From: Xanthomonas prunicola
Lineage (GTDB): Bacteria > Pseudomonadota > Gammaproteobacteria > Xanthomonadales > Xanthomonadaceae
Reading direction: 5' to 3'
NCBI RefSeq assembly: GCF_002846205.1
Contig: NZ_PHKV01000002.1
Location: 434,001 to 498,000, forward strand
DNA: 64,000 nucleotides
The translations under genes and the position numbers were made by a program. Below are positions 18,120 through 28,556 of this stretch, one piece after another (positions within the stretch are counted from its first letter, which is position 1; each line of letters starts with the position of its first letter). The notes beneath the pieces were generated by a model. The model did no database searches. It was not told the origin of the DNA and was given only the letters and a program-made list of their open reading frames with translations.

Positions 18120-18671
18120 ATGCGCGCCCCTTTGATCACGGTCTTGCTGGCCTCGCTGTTGCTGGTCACCGCTGCACCCACGCACGCGCAGACACCATCG
18201 GCATCGCCAAGCGCGCCACCGCAGCCGATGTCTGAAGTCACCACGCGCTATCCCGTCACCACTGCAACGCTGGCCGGGCGTGTGATTCACCTGGGCGAAG
18301 ACGAGGGCAACTGCGCCGTGGTGCGTGACGGCGAAGTCCTGGTGCTGGGCATCGGCGCACCATGCTACTTCAGCATCGATCGTCAGCACGCCGCGCAAGT
18401 CCGTCGCTTCCAGGGCAGCGATATCGTGCTGGTACAGCACGCACATCCAACGTCGCGACCGGACTGGGACGTGGCGGTCTACGGGCCCATCTGCGCCTTC
18501 GAAGCACAGCCGGTGCGCGAAGTCGGCGGGGCACTGGAACCCGGCAGCGTCGCCAGCTCCTGGCATTGCGATCCCACCGCAGGCGCCGACCAGAAGCAGT
18601 TCGTCTACAGCTACGACACCTGGCCCATGCGTGGCACGCAGTTGCGTGCACGCAGGCAAAAAAATCCCTGA
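18120..18671 (+). CDS. Hypothetical exported protein
   Basis: A 183-residue protein with a clear signal peptide (MRAPLITVLLASLLLVTAAP, cleavage after THAQ). The mature part is beta-rich with four cysteines (GNCAVV, GAPCYFS, GPICAFE, SWHCDPT), which could form two disulphide bonds in the periplasm. No family is recognised. It ends 20 bases before the stop of the convergent small membrane protein. Confidence 0.7.
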   Translation: MRAPLITVLLASLLLVTAAPTHAQTPSASPSAPPQPMSEVTTRYPVTTATLAGRVIHLGEDEGNCAVVRDGEVLVLGIGAPCYFSIDRQHAAQVRRFQGSDIVLVQHAHPTSRPDWDVAVYGPICAFEAQPVREVGGALEPGSVASSWHCDPTAGADQKQFVYSYDTWPMRGTQLRARRQKNP

Positions 18672-18691
18672 GTGTCGCTTGACTGGCGCAC

Positions 18692-19009
18692 TCACCGTCG
18701 GCGACGACGTGCCTTCCAGTTGGCATAGGCAAACCCGCCCATCATCGCCAATGGCATGCAGCTCAGCAGTGCATCCCAGCCGATGGATATCCAGAAGCGA
18801 TGCGGGTCGCTTTCTGCAAGAAAGACCCTGGCTGGCCGGCCCCGGACGACGCTGGCATAGCGGCCCTGGAGGATCGCGTCGAGCAACAACCACAAGCGCC
18901 CGCAACATGCGATCGCCACGAGCACAGCCACTCCAGCGACGATCCAGTCGGTTATACGCGAGGCGGCACGTCCAGACGCCGGCAGCGGGGGTGGACGACG
19001 TTTTTTCAA
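18692..19009 (-). CDS. Small two-helix membrane protein, hypothetical
   Basis: Read from TTG 19009 this gives 105 residues: a basic N-terminus (KKRRPPPLPASGRAASR), a membrane helix (IVAGVAVLVAIACCGRLWLL), a loop of about 35 residues, a second hydrophobic segment (ALLSCMPLAMMGGFAYAN) and a basic tail. The basic ends place both termini in the cytoplasm. The start is uncertain because no ATG fits and no ribosome binding site is obvious; the frame is open further upstream but the sequence there looks random. Function unknown. Confidence 0.5.
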   Translation of the reverse strand: MKKRRPPPLPASGRAASRITDWIVAGVAVLVAIACCGRLWLLLDAILQGRYASVVRGRPARVFLAESDPHRFWISIGWDALLSCMPLAMMGGFAYANWKARRRRR

Positions 19010-19560
19010 GCGCGCATGTCTTACGTCATGGCGGTGCAGTTTACGCCTGTGGCAGTTTAGACCGACCGACAAAACGACTGCACGCTCATCGGGTGGGTGC
19101 CGATTCAACCGTCGCTCGACCTCGGCGCGTGGCCCTCTGTCACCCACTTTTCTGCACGCCGTCCATGTCCACCTGACCACCGCTCGCGTCATCTGCCGCT
19201 CTTGCTACTCCGCGGCATGCACGCATGCAGCTGCGTTGCAGATCGCCCGCTGCCACAGCGTCACCAGAGACGAAAGCGTGAATCGACGGCGCGGCAGCGT
19301 TCGCAGCTCGTGCATCTGCTGCACCATGCACAGATGGCAGCTGCACCTGCCAACGACCTGTTCCTGCAAGGTGCGCAGCGATAGCAGCCGGTACAATGAC
19401 CCCACAGCACACTCGCCCGAGTGCCACGGAACGCTCCACGCTGCATGTGTCTCAAGGAAGATGGATGGCAGGTGCGCACTGCGCCGTGCCCGGACGTTCC
19501 TTGGGGTCTCGCCGGTCTGCCATGTCCATGGCAGCCGCCTCCCACCGAGGATCTTTCCCT
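19010..19560. other. Intergenic, no gene recognised
   Basis: About 550 bases between divergent genes. Overlapping open frames on both strands show only random high-GC composition. A GAGGA sequence near the right end belongs to the next gene. Confidence 0.4.
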
Positions 19561-20106
19561 TTGAAGACGTTCACCACCCTCCTGCTTGTCTCTCTCGGCC
19601 TGTTACTGGCGTCCTGCGGCGGCAACGGAGGCACCGGTGCCTCCAAGCTTTCCTCCGGCGACTACCTGCTGCACAACATTTCTGTCTGGAATGGTGCGGT
19701 GACCATCATCGACCCGTGGGTGTCCGGCGATCGCGGGCAGAGTCTGATTGCCGACGCCGTCGCGCTCAAGCCGCTGGAACGCTACAAGATCGCATTGGGC
19801 GGCCAGCGCAAGGCATTGGCCGCTAATGCACAGGCCAATACCGCCATGGCCCCGGGCGTGCCGGACAATGCCAAAGATCTGGACAGCAAGCTCTCGGCCT
19901 ACCTCAAGAGCGCCGACGCGATGATGGCCGCGCTGGAACGCGTTGCGGCACTGCCCAACGGCTACACCAACGCCGAGTTGGCGCCGCTGACCCAGGATCT
20001 GGAAACCGCCTCCGCTCAACTCAACACCGACATGGAAACACTGAATACCGCGCAGCGCGCGTATTCCGCCGAGCACAAGATTCCGATGCAGGAAGTGCGT
20101 CAGTAA
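19561..20106 (+). CDS. Hypothetical lipoprotein
   Basis: Read from TTG 19561, this is a 181-residue lipoprotein: MKTFTTLLLVSLGLLLASCG with lipobox LLASC, so the mature chain starts at Cys19. The mature part is helical, with heptad-like stretches (DLDSKLSAYLKSADAMMAAL, LTQDLETASAQLNTDMETLN), which suggests a coiled coil in the periplasm. A GAGGA sequence about 10 bases before the TTG supports that start over upstream ATGs, which would add a non-signal leader. It resembles DUF3829-type lipoproteins in outline only; function unknown. Confidence 0.7.
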   Translation: MKTFTTLLLVSLGLLLASCGGNGGTGASKLSSGDYLLHNISVWNGAVTIIDPWVSGDRGQSLIADAVALKPLERYKIALGGQRKALAANAQANTAMAPGVPDNAKDLDSKLSAYLKSADAMMAALERVAALPNGYTNAELAPLTQDLETASAQLNTDMETLNTAQRAYSAEHKIPMQEVRQ

Positions 20107-20301
20107 GGAACACGTGGCAACTTGCGCCCTGCGGGTCACTGCATGTGACATGCAGGGCGCAACTCGATTGCCGGTTGCACCGTGCCAACGCAGATGCACC
20201 TTCCGGCACTCGTTGCGCAACACATCAGATCATTCGAACGCTGTGCCGCGACAACGCTGATGCACCACGCTGTGCCATTGAACGCAGCGGGCATCCAGCG
20301 A

Positions 20302-22176
20302 TCAACACACCGCCCATTGATCGCGTCCGGCGGTCTTGGCGGCATACAGCGCCAGATCGGCCTGACTCAGCAACACATCCAGCCCGGTATCGGCGATGAC
20401 GCGTACCGCGCCCATGCAAAAGCGCACCGGTTGGTCGGTCGGCAGGCCGGTGATTTCCATTGCCGCCACCGCACTGCGCAGGCGCGCAAAGACCGCAGGA
20501 ATCTCTTCCTCACTGCAGCCCGGCAACACCAGGAAGAATTCTTCTCCGCCCAGGCGGCCCAGGCGATCTTGCGTGCGCAACGCCAGCCGGGATGCGCTCG
20601 CCAGTGCCTTGAGCACCGCATCGCCGATGGCATGCCCATACAGGTCGTTGATCTGCTTGAAGTTGTCCAGATCGATCAACGCCAGCATGCACGGCGTGTG
20701 CGAACGCAAGGCCTGCTCGATGTGCTGTTGCGCCTCGGCACGAATGGCACGCCGGTTGGGCAGGCCGGTGAGTTCGTCGCGCATCGCCAGCCGCGACAGC
20801 TGGCGGCGGTGACGTGCACCGAATGCCAGCACTACCAATGCACCGATCAGCAACAGACACGCCGCGCACAACGCGATCCACAAGGCGCGCTGCCCGGCTT
20901 CGCGCGCCTGCAGTGCCAGTCGCGATGTTTCGCTGCGGCGGCGCAGCTCTGCCGTTTCAGCGCCGCGGCGTGCATCTTCGTAGCGTGCCTGCAGCCGCAA
21001 CATCACGGTATCGCGCTGCCTATCCAGGCTTTGCGCGCGCAGTGTGTTGGCGCGTTGCAGTTCCTGGTAGGCCTCGGCGTGGCGGCCTTGCGATGCCAGC
21101 GCCTGGGCGATCGCGCCCACCAGTTGCGCGCGTCGATTCAAGGTCAGGTTGGGGTCGTCTGCGGCCTTGGCAGCGATAATTTCGGCATCCAGATCGTCAG
21201 CCTTCAACGCGGTCAAGGCCTGCAGCAACACAGCGTGACACGCCGCAACGCGACCAATGTTGCCTTGCTTCTGCATCAACGGCAGCGCCTCGCGCGCCAT
21301 CGTCAAGGCGGAGGCCGCGCCGCCGGTTTCGATCAGGGCCTCGCTGGCACTGGTCAGCGCTGCAGCCACGCCGGCCTGGTCGCGCAGTTCGCGACTGAGC
21401 GCCAGCGCGCGCCTGAAATGCAGCAGCGCCGTTGCGGGTCGACGTGCCGCCAGCAACGTACCGAACTCGTATTCGATCAGGCTGCGCTGGAAGCGTGCAG
21501 GCTGATCATGCAGGCGCGAGAGCGCGCGTTGCAGGTAGTCTTCGGTTTCATTGTCTTCAGCGGAGCGGCCACCGACGCGGCTGGCCAACGACCCGAGTTG
21601 GGTCAACGCATCCAGCTCCAGTCCCAGGATGTTTTCGCGCGCCGCACATTGGTAACTGGCCTGCGCCGCGCTCCAGGATTCATCGCTGCTGCCGGAAGCG
21701 AGCATGCTCCACATGTCGACCGCCTCGACTTCGCACAACAGATCGTTGCGGCTCAGCGCGCGTGCGCGTTGGCGCAGCGCTTCCAGGCGCGCCACCATGA
21801 CCCGATTGGGGGCTTCGCGCACATCGCTGAGCGCCTGCACGATGTCCAGCCACAGCTGCGCTTGCGTGGCGCTGCCGTGCAACTGGTCGATCCTTCCACG
21901 CGCTTGCGCAAGCACGACCTTGCGGCGTTCGCTGTCTTCCAATGAAATGAGTACGCGTGCCTGCGCCAGCAAGGCCCAGAACTCGGCATCCACATCCTGA
22001 TCGCGATGGGCCCGCTGCAGTGCGCCTCGGGCGATCTGCAATGCGGCCACAGGATCGTCGATGGTTGCCGCTTCGATCGTCTTCCACGGCTGCGGCTGCG
22101 CCGACACCATGGCGCTGACCAACAGCAAGGCGGACGCGACGAGCCGGCTTCGCCACCGGACCACGCGCATGCTCAT
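20302..22176 (-). CDS. TPR-containing membrane diguanylate cyclase (GGDEF)
   Basis: A 624-residue protein. It has a signal peptide (RLVASALLLVSAMVSAQ) and a periplasmic helical repeat region of about 400 residues with TPR character (LLHFRRALALSRELRDQAGV). A membrane helix follows (LWIALCAACLLLIGALVVLA), then a GGDEF domain. The active site is intact as GGEEF at 543-547, and the product-inhibition site RTQD sits five residues before it. It should make cyclic-di-GMP in response to a periplasmic signal and be feedback-inhibited. ATG 22176 is chosen; ATG 22170 is a close alternative. It stands alone. Confidence 0.88.
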   Translation of the reverse strand: MSMRVVRWRSRLVASALLLVSAMVSAQPQPWKTIEAATIDDPVAALQIARGALQRAHRDQDVDAEFWALLAQARVLISLEDSERRKVVLAQARGRIDQLHGSATQAQLWLDIVQALSDVREAPNRVMVARLEALRQRARALSRNDLLCEVEAVDMWSMLASGSSDESWSAAQASYQCAARENILGLELDALTQLGSLASRVGGRSAEDNETEDYLQRALSRLHDQPARFQRSLIEYEFGTLLAARRPATALLHFRRALALSRELRDQAGVAAALTSASEALIETGGAASALTMAREALPLMQKQGNIGRVAACHAVLLQALTALKADDLDAEIIAAKAADDPNLTLNRRAQLVGAIAQALASQGRHAEAYQELQRANTLRAQSLDRQRDTVMLRLQARYEDARRGAETAELRRRSETSRLALQAREAGQRALWIALCAACLLLIGALVVLAFGARHRRQLSRLAMRDELTGLPNRRAIRAEAQQHIEQALRSHTPCMLALIDLDNFKQINDLYGHAIGDAVLKALASASRLALRTQDRLGRLGGEEFFLVLPGCSEEEIPAVFARLRSAVAAMEITGLPTDQPVRFCMGAVRVIADTGLDVLLSQADLALYAAKTAGRDQWAVC

Positions 22177-22871
22177 CGCGCCATCACGGCGATGACGGCC
22201 CGCAACGTGCGTACGCCGAGGTCGGGCCATCTCCGCACCGGTGGCGGCTTGCTGGTTGCTGCGGCATCTCAAGCACTCCCACGGTTGGACAGCGATGGAA
22301 TCCAGTGAAACCTCTGGCGAGAGCGCCACCATCCTGCCGTCATACGATTGCAATGATGACTGAGCAGCGCAGCCGATCACGTGATCGGCGCGCATGAGGT
22401 CGAGCTTGTTATCGGCAAGGGTGTGCCAGTCTTGAATCTCGCAGACGAAATGCCCGCGTTGGCGTTGCGTCGACGCAGCACTGCTGACGACGTCGTGCCT
22501 GGCGAGCCATCACTGATGGCCGGACGCGCTACCAGTGCTTTCGTGCGCTCGCTGCACAGGTCTGCAGCAGGCATTGATCGCTACCGATGACGGCCTACCG
22601 TCTCCCGAAATCTGCGCCTGACACGCCGGTCCGCAGAACGCGGCACACCGCACTGCATCGCAGACGCCATCCAGACCGACTCGGTCGCGTTGGTATCACA
22701 CGATGCACCTGAAACAACGAAACTCGCACCCCAGCACATGTCCCCAACTCCTGCTGTCATTGGTATGGCAAGGCAACGCAGGCTGACGCAGCAGGAAGAT
22801 GAAAGCTCCCACGGGCGCGCCGCGTAAACTGCCGTACGGCAGCCGCCGCCCCTCGATCTTCCGGAGACGCC
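22177..22871. other. Intergenic, no gene recognised
   Basis: About 700 bases between divergent genes. Short open frames around 22377-22590 exist on both strands but have no family pattern or ribosome binding site. Confidence 0.4.
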
Positions 22872-23963
22872 GTGACATCGCCCCTGCCCCGCCTGCTCGC
22901 TCTGCTCGCCATCGCCTTGCTATCGGCCTGTGCCACGCAGGCCCCGCGTACGCCACAACGTTCGCCGGATGCGGTCAAGGCCGATATCGCGCGGCGTCTG
23001 CCGGCAAGCGTGCCGGACCGCGCCGGCTGGGCCAGCGATGTGTATGTGGCGCTGTCTTCGCAAGCATTGGAGACCAGCGCCGAGCAGATTTGCGCAGTGC
23101 TGGCGGTGGCCGAGCAGGAGTCGACCTACCAGGCCAACCCGGTGGTGCCCAACCTGGGGAAGATCGCGCGCGCGGAGATCGACCGCCGCGCCAGTGCACA
23201 TCACATTCCCGGTTTCATGGTCGATGCCGCCTTGCGTCTGAATTCGCCAGATGGTCGCAGCTATGCCACGCGCATCGCGACGGCGCGCACCGAGCAGGAA
23301 CTGAGCCGCATCTTCGAAGACTTCACCGGCAGCGTGCCACTGGGCGGACGACTGTTCGACGGGTTCAACCCGGTGCATACCGCCGGGCCGATGCAGGTGA
23401 GCATTGCGTTTGCCGAACAACATGCGCAGCGCTATCCCTACCCGCCCGACGATTCGATCCGCCATGAGGTCTTCAGCCGCCGTGGCGGGCTGTGGTTCGG
23501 CACGCTGCATCTGCTGGGGTATCCGGCCAACTACGATGCCTTGCTGTATCGCTTCGCCGATTTCAATGCCGGTTGGTACGCCAGCCGCAATGCCGCCTTC
23601 CAGGCCGCGCTGAGCAAGGCCAGCGGGATTGCACTGGCCCTGGACGGTGACCTGCTCACACCGGGCGCCAGCCTGGATGCACCCGGCGGCACCGAGCGCG
23701 CCGCACGCAGCCTGGGCAGCCAGTTGGCGATGAGCGACCGCGAGCTCCGCCGCGCACTGGAGGCCGGCAACACCGCCGATTTCGCAGACACCGCGCTGTA
23801 TCGCCAGGTATTCGCGCTGGCCGAGCGCAGTGCCGGCAAGCCGCTACCGCGTGCCGTGCTGCCGGGCATCACCCTGGACAGCCCCAAGATCACCCGCACC
23901 CTCACCACCGCCTGGTTTGCGCAGCGGGTCAACGAGCGCTGGAAGCGCTGCATGGGCAAGTAG
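22872..23963 (+). CDS. DUF1615 family lipoprotein
   Basis: A 363-residue lipoprotein starting with GTG 22872 behind a GGAGACGCC sequence. The signal ends in the lipobox LLSAC (Cys20). The mature part matches the DUF1615 family: ALETSAEQICAVLAVAEQES, then LFDGFNPVHTAGPMQVSIAF and WFGTLHLLGYPANYDALLYR. The AEQES...GPMQVS arrangement resembles the catalytic Glu and fold of lytic transglycosylase-like domains, so a role on peptidoglycan is possible, but this is inference. It appears to be a single gene. Confidence 0.85.
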   Translation: MTSPLPRLLALLAIALLSACATQAPRTPQRSPDAVKADIARRLPASVPDRAGWASDVYVALSSQALETSAEQICAVLAVAEQESTYQANPVVPNLGKIARAEIDRRASAHHIPGFMVDAALRLNSPDGRSYATRIATARTEQELSRIFEDFTGSVPLGGRLFDGFNPVHTAGPMQVSIAFAEQHAQRYPYPPDDSIRHEVFSRRGGLWFGTLHLLGYPANYDALLYRFADFNAGWYASRNAAFQAALSKASGIALALDGDLLTPGASLDAPGGTERAARSLGSQLAMSDRELRRALEAGNTADFADTALYRQVFALAERSAGKPLPRAVLPGITLDSPKITRTLTTAWFAQRVNERWKRCMGK

Positions 23964-24013
23964 GCGACTGGCTTGCCGCGCTGCGCGCACTGCCTGCACT
24001 GCGCACCGGCATC

Positions 24014-25447
24014 TCATTCCCCACTCAGGCGACTGGTCAACACATCGCCGACAACAGGACCGTGTTCCACCTTGCCATCGCTATCGCGCTGATACTTGAT
24101 GCCGACCCGACACGCTGCGGGGTGCATCTCCCAGACCCAGCCATACAGGCCACGCCCCGTGTCTGGCGGCGAGCGCAGCGGCATGTTCATGCGCAGCCCA
24201 TCGCCCTGGCCTCGGTCCAGGGTGCACATGACGGTGCCGGCGCCGTCGTCTTCAGCGTCCGGGTCGACGTCGTCCACATGGGTGATGGTGGCGACGATCG
24301 CTTCGGCAGTCACCCGTTGCTGCAACGCGCGTGGAAGATCGGCAAGCGGCGGCGCAGCGCGTCCACCGGATGGCTCCTCGGCGAATGCGTCGCTCAACGT
24401 GACCTTGCGAAAGTAGTACTCGCTGCGGCCCAGCGTCTTCGAGCCGTCCATCGCCGTTGCCATGTCTGCCAGTTCGTCGGCGCGCAGCAGGAACATGTCG
24501 GTCCCCGAGCGCATGACCACCAGCTGCGCATCGTTGGCATCGCTACCACTGGAGTCGCTGCGCAGCCGGATATCGAGCGTCACGTGTTCGTCGCCAATCT
24601 CGCTATGCGTCACCGCATAGCGGCCCGCATACGCACGCACATCGGTGCGTGCAAGACTGCGATGATCGATTTTCCAGAACAGCAGGCGATACTGGCCGTC
24701 GGGTTCGAGCGCCAGCATGCGATGCCAATCGATATACGACGACAGGTACAGGCCGTGCAGCGCGTTGCTGGACTGTGACCCGTTGACGATGTCCTCGAAC
24801 ATTGAGCGCTGCGCTGTAGGCAATGCGTCACCATGGGTCGTAGGTGCATCGGCGACGGCTGCGGTCCCATCGACAGCATCGCGAAGTCGGGTGTGCAGCG
24901 CCAACGCATCGACCTTGTCGACCCGCAACATCTGCATCGAAAACAGCATCTGATCAATCTCGTAGACCTCGCCCGCAGCCAGTGCGCCGCACTCCTTGCG
25001 CGCGGCGGCGAGCAGGGCCGATGGGATCAGGGAGTCGCAGAATTCCGCCTCGCACAGGGACTGGTTGAAGAAGTCGTCCAGGCGCCAGCTCAGGTCAGCG
25101 GCGGCTTTGGAGACCGGGTCCAGGTAGACCACGTCTTCGTCGGTGGCGGTCAGCTTGCGGTAGTACAGCAGCGCGCCGAAGGGGGTGAGCGCGATCGGAA
25201 TACGCCGCACCGCATCGGGTGGCGAGACGATCCAGCGATCCAGCACCGGTTGCCATTGCCAGGGGTCGATCAGCGCGAGTTGCATGTCGCCATAGTGCCC
25301 CAGTCCTTTTTGGCGCCAGAGTTCAAGCAGGCTGGCAGGCAACACCGGCGCATAGGCGGCAATCAGATCCGCCGGGGCAGGCTGCGTCTTGCGCGGCGGG
25401 TGCGCCTTGAGAAAGGGGGACAGTGCCAAGCGGCGAAACCAGGACAT
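24014..25447 (-). CDS. GAD-like/DUF1851 domain protein
   Basis: A 477-residue soluble protein. The N-terminal 150 residues fit the GAD-like plus DUF1851 arrangement: YAPVLPASLLELWRQKGLGH, DPWQWQPVLDRWI, IPIALTPFGALLYYRKLTAT, and DVVYLDP. This fold is related to SMI1/KNR4 and often occurs in immunity proteins of polymorphic toxin systems. The C-terminal 300 residues (MLALEPDGQYRLLFWKIDHR, GLYGWVWEMHPAACRVGIKY) are not assigned. No toxin gene is adjacent, so a role in immunity is only a possibility. Confidence 0.65.
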   Translation of the reverse strand: MSWFRRLALSPFLKAHPPRKTQPAPADLIAAYAPVLPASLLELWRQKGLGHYGDMQLALIDPWQWQPVLDRWIVSPPDAVRRIPIALTPFGALLYYRKLTATDEDVVYLDPVSKAAADLSWRLDDFFNQSLCEAEFCDSLIPSALLAAARKECGALAAGEVYEIDQMLFSMQMLRVDKVDALALHTRLRDAVDGTAAVADAPTTHGDALPTAQRSMFEDIVNGSQSSNALHGLYLSSYIDWHRMLALEPDGQYRLLFWKIDHRSLARTDVRAYAGRYAVTHSEIGDEHVTLDIRLRSDSSGSDANDAQLVVMRSGTDMFLLRADELADMATAMDGSKTLGRSEYYFRKVTLSDAFAEEPSGGRAAPPLADLPRALQQRVTAEAIVATITHVDDVDPDAEDDGAGTVMCTLDRGQGDGLRMNMPLRSPPDTGRGLYGWVWEMHPAACRVGIKYQRDSDGKVEHGPVVGDVLTSRLSGE

Positions 25448-25824
25448 CAGACGGCCTCCAGTCGACGTTGCGTGCGTTCGGTCAACCCAGATCGTGCCGC
25501 ATGGTCCTGTGTGGACGCCGAGAAGCGGAGTTCATGGCGGGGACATTCCCATCGTCAACGGCTGACCGATCACCGGCCCAAGTGCAGTCCAAGGGTGTTC
25601 TCTCCCTCGATGGGCATCGCGCTCGACGAACCCCCACGGTCACGCTGTAGCGGTGCCGGACCGGGGGCGATCCGCTTGGCAACCGCTCGATCACGGATAC
25701 GCCCCGCTTCGGTCGCCGAGGCACAAACACGACTTCTGGCAGAGGCACCCGGCCCACATGGCGGGTAGCATCGGACGGTCGCGCCGACCGCGTTGCGCGC
25801 TCCTTTCGTCCCGGAGAGACTTCC
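25448..25824. other. Intergenic between divergent genes
   Basis: About 380 bases. No gene recognised. It should hold the promoters of the GAD-like gene and of the DPP IV gene; a GGAGAGACTTCC sequence just before 25825 is the ribosome binding site of the latter. Confidence 0.4.
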
Positions 25825-28149
25825 ATGCCCACCCCGTTGCCGTTGCGGCACCTGTTCGTCGCCATCGCCCTGGCCACCCTGCCGGCACTCGCCAGCGCAC
25901 AGACGCCTGCCGTCACCGAGGCCGACTACGCGCGCGCCGAGCGGCTGATCAGCTACGCCGCGCAGCCGCTGGTGGACCACGCCGCCACCCGCATTGACTG
26001 GCTGGACGCCACGCATGTGGTGTATGTCGATCAGGATGCCAAGGGCAACCGGCTGCTGCAGCTGGATACCGCCACCGGCAAGACCGCACCGATCTTCAAA
26101 CAGTCCGCGCTGGTCGCCTCGCTCAACACGCTGCTCAAGACCGGCGACAAGCCGCTCAAGGCCGATACCTTCGCGCCGGTGGTCAAGGTCACCGCCGATG
26201 GTCGCTACCGCCTCAATGTGCGCGGTACCGCCGTGGTCTGCGATGCGCGTGCGCGCTGCAGCAAGCTGTATGCAAAGGACAAGGCCGAGCCGGGCGTGCT
26301 GTCGCCGGACAAGCGCAGCGAAGCCTTCATCCGCAAGTGGAATCTGTGGGTGCGCGATCTGGCCAGCGGCCAGGAAACCCAGCTCACCCGCGATGGCGTG
26401 GAGAACTTCGGCTACGCCACCGACAACGCCGGCTGGCAGCACACCGACAATGCCATCGTGGCCTGGTCGCCGGACTCCCGCAAGATCGCCACCTTCCAGC
26501 AGGACCAACGCAAGACCGGCGACATGTATCTGGTCAGCACCAAGCTTGGGCATCCGGAACTGCAGTCGTGGAAATATCCGCTGGCCGGCGACAAGGACGT
26601 GACCATGATCGAGCGCGTCATCGTCGACGTGCCCACCCGCAGCGTGCTACGCCTGAAGACACCGCCGGATCAACACCGCTCCACGCTCTGCGACGACGTC
26701 AGTTGCTCGCCGGGCCTGTGGGACGATGTGAAGTGGGCGCCGGACAGCAAGACGCTGGCCTTCGCCTCCACCTCGCGCTTCCACAAGCAAACCTGGTTGC
26801 GTATTGCCGATGCCAGCACGGGCGCGGTACGTACCGCCTTCGACGAAGCCGTCAAAACCTATTACGAAAGCGGCCAGGTCGCCGCCAACTGGGCGTATCT
26901 GCCGGCCAGCAACGAGGCAGTGTGGTTTTCCGAACGCAGCGATTGGGGCCAGCTGTATCTCTACGATCTGGCCACCGGCAAACCCAAGCGCGCCATCACC
27001 ACGGGCGACGGCAACGTGACCGAGTTGCTGCGCGTGGATCCGGTCACGCGCACCGCCTGGTTTGTCGGCGTCGGTCGCAGCGCGGGCGTGGACCCGTACT
27101 ACCAGCAGCTGTGGAAAGTCAGTCTGGATGGCGGCGCGCCAGTATTGCTCACCCCCGAACCTGCCAACCACAGCATCGCGTTGTCGCCCGGTGGCGCACG
27201 CTTTGTCGACACCTATTCCACCTCGGTCACGCCACCAGTCACGTTGCTGCGCGAGGCCGGCGATGGCCGCACTGTCAGCACGATCGCCACCGCCGATATC
27301 ACGCGCCTCAAGGCCGCCGGCTGGGTGCCGCCGGAGCCCATCACGGTCAAGGCACGTGACGGCAAGACCACGCTGTACGGCCTGATGTTCAAGCCCAGCA
27401 ACTTCGACCCGGCGCGCAAGTACCCGGTCATCGATTACGTCTACCCTGGCCCGCAAACCGGCTCGGTGCGCGGGCGCAGTTTCCTCGCCGGCCATGGCGA
27501 CAATCAATCGCTGGCGGAGCTGGGTTTCATCGTGGTCGCCATTGATGGCATGGGCACGCCGTGGCGCTCCAAGAGCTTCCACGACACCTGGTACGCCAAC
27601 ATGGGCGACAACACCTTGCCCGACCAGGTCGCCGGCTTGAAGGAACTGGGTCAGCGCTACCCCTGGATCGATCTGGGCCGCGTCGGTATCTGGGGCCACT
27701 CCGGCGGCGGCAATGCATCCACCGCCGCGATGCTGCGCTACCCGGATTTCTTCAAGGTGGCCTGGTCGGAAAGCGGCAACCACGACAACCGCGGCTACGA
27801 AGACGACTGGGCCGAGAAGTATCACGGCGAGCACATCGTCAACAAGGACGGCACCTCCAACTACGACGACCAGGCCAACGCCACCCATGCCAGCAAGCTC
27901 AAGGGCCGGCTGATGCTGGTGCACGGCACCCTGGACGACAACGTGCCGCCGTACCTCACCCTGCTGGTGGCCGATGCCTTGATCAAGGCCAACAAGAACT
28001 TCGACATGCTGATGCTGCCCAACGCCAAGCACGGCTACGGCGACCTCACGCCGTACGTCACCCGCCGCCGCTGGGACTATTTCGTGCAGTACCTGCTCGG
28101 CGCCACCCCGCCGGCGCAGTACCAGATGAAGCCGATGCCGGCGAATTGA
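25825..28149 (+). CDS. Dipeptidyl peptidase IV, S9B serine peptidase
   Basis: A 774-residue periplasmic enzyme with a signal peptide (ATLPALASA). Residues 40-530 form the beta-propeller of the DPP IV family, and the remainder is the alpha/beta-hydrolase domain. The catalytic triad is visible: Ser626 in WGHSGGG (most relatives have GWSYGG here), an aspartate in GTLDDNVPP (704/705) and His736 in NAKHGYG. It removes X-Pro dipeptides from peptide N-termini. ATG 25825 has a GGAGAG ribosome binding site. It is followed on the other strand by a relic of another S9 peptidase. Confidence 0.9.
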   Translation: MPTPLPLRHLFVAIALATLPALASAQTPAVTEADYARAERLISYAAQPLVDHAATRIDWLDATHVVYVDQDAKGNRLLQLDTATGKTAPIFKQSALVASLNTLLKTGDKPLKADTFAPVVKVTADGRYRLNVRGTAVVCDARARCSKLYAKDKAEPGVLSPDKRSEAFIRKWNLWVRDLASGQETQLTRDGVENFGYATDNAGWQHTDNAIVAWSPDSRKIATFQQDQRKTGDMYLVSTKLGHPELQSWKYPLAGDKDVTMIERVIVDVPTRSVLRLKTPPDQHRSTLCDDVSCSPGLWDDVKWAPDSKTLAFASTSRFHKQTWLRIADASTGAVRTAFDEAVKTYYESGQVAANWAYLPASNEAVWFSERSDWGQLYLYDLATGKPKRAITTGDGNVTELLRVDPVTRTAWFVGVGRSAGVDPYYQQLWKVSLDGGAPVLLTPEPANHSIALSPGGARFVDTYSTSVTPPVTLLREAGDGRTVSTIATADITRLKAAGWVPPEPITVKARDGKTTLYGLMFKPSNFDPARKYPVIDYVYPGPQTGSVRGRSFLAGHGDNQSLAELGFIVVAIDGMGTPWRSKSFHDTWYANMGDNTLPDQVAGLKELGQRYPWIDLGRVGIWGHSGGGNASTAAMLRYPDFFKVAWSESGNHDNRGYEDDWAEKYHGEHIVNKDGTSNYDDQANATHASKLKGRLMLVHGTLDDNVPPYLTLLVADALIKANKNFDMLMLPNAKHGYGDLTPYVTRRRWDYFVQYLLGATPPAQYQMKPMPAN

Positions 28150-28267
28150 GCGACATGCAGGCAGTGCGGTGACCGATGGTGCGCTATCTCCGCGGCTAAC
28201 GGTTGGCAACACCACATGGCCAGGCCACACGTGTCATCCGGGCAAACCCGGTTGACACGTTGGCCAC

Positions 28268-28556
28268 TCACTTCGCCGTGCTGCCACCCAGCTGCTTGCT
28301 CAAAAACGCCAGCGAGCGCGTGTAGTACTCGCGGTGGTGCGGCTGGGTGTAGAACCCATGGCCCTCGTTGGGAAGTACAGCGACTCCACCGGCACGCCGG
28401 CAGCTTTGAGTGCGTGCTCCATGCGCTTGGTGTACTCGATCGGTGCACGCTCGCCCTTGCTGCCGGCTGCAAGAAACACCGGCACCTTGATCTGGCTGGC
28501 CAGATTGGCCGGCGATCGTGCTGCAAGGGCGTTGCGCGCGCCGAGCACGCAGCGGA
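28268..28556 (-). pseudogene. S9-type peptidase/hydrolase C-terminal relic, frameshifted
   Basis: The minus strand encodes LASQIKVPVFLAAGSKGERA, then KRMEHALKAAGVPVESLYFP. After one missing C (near 28365) it continues NEGHGFYTQPHHREYYTRSL and ends in SKQLGGSTAK. This is the last 95 residues of a prolyl-oligopeptidase-type hydrolase, including the histidine loop NEGHGF. The N-terminal part and catalytic serine are gone: the upstream side runs straight into the stop of the DUF3817 gene at 28557. It is therefore a truncated and frameshifted relic. Confidence 0.75.

Noticed and set aside
22377-22590. Short ORFs on both strands upstream of the DUF1615 gene
   Set aside because: No ribosome binding site, no family signature and both strands equally open.
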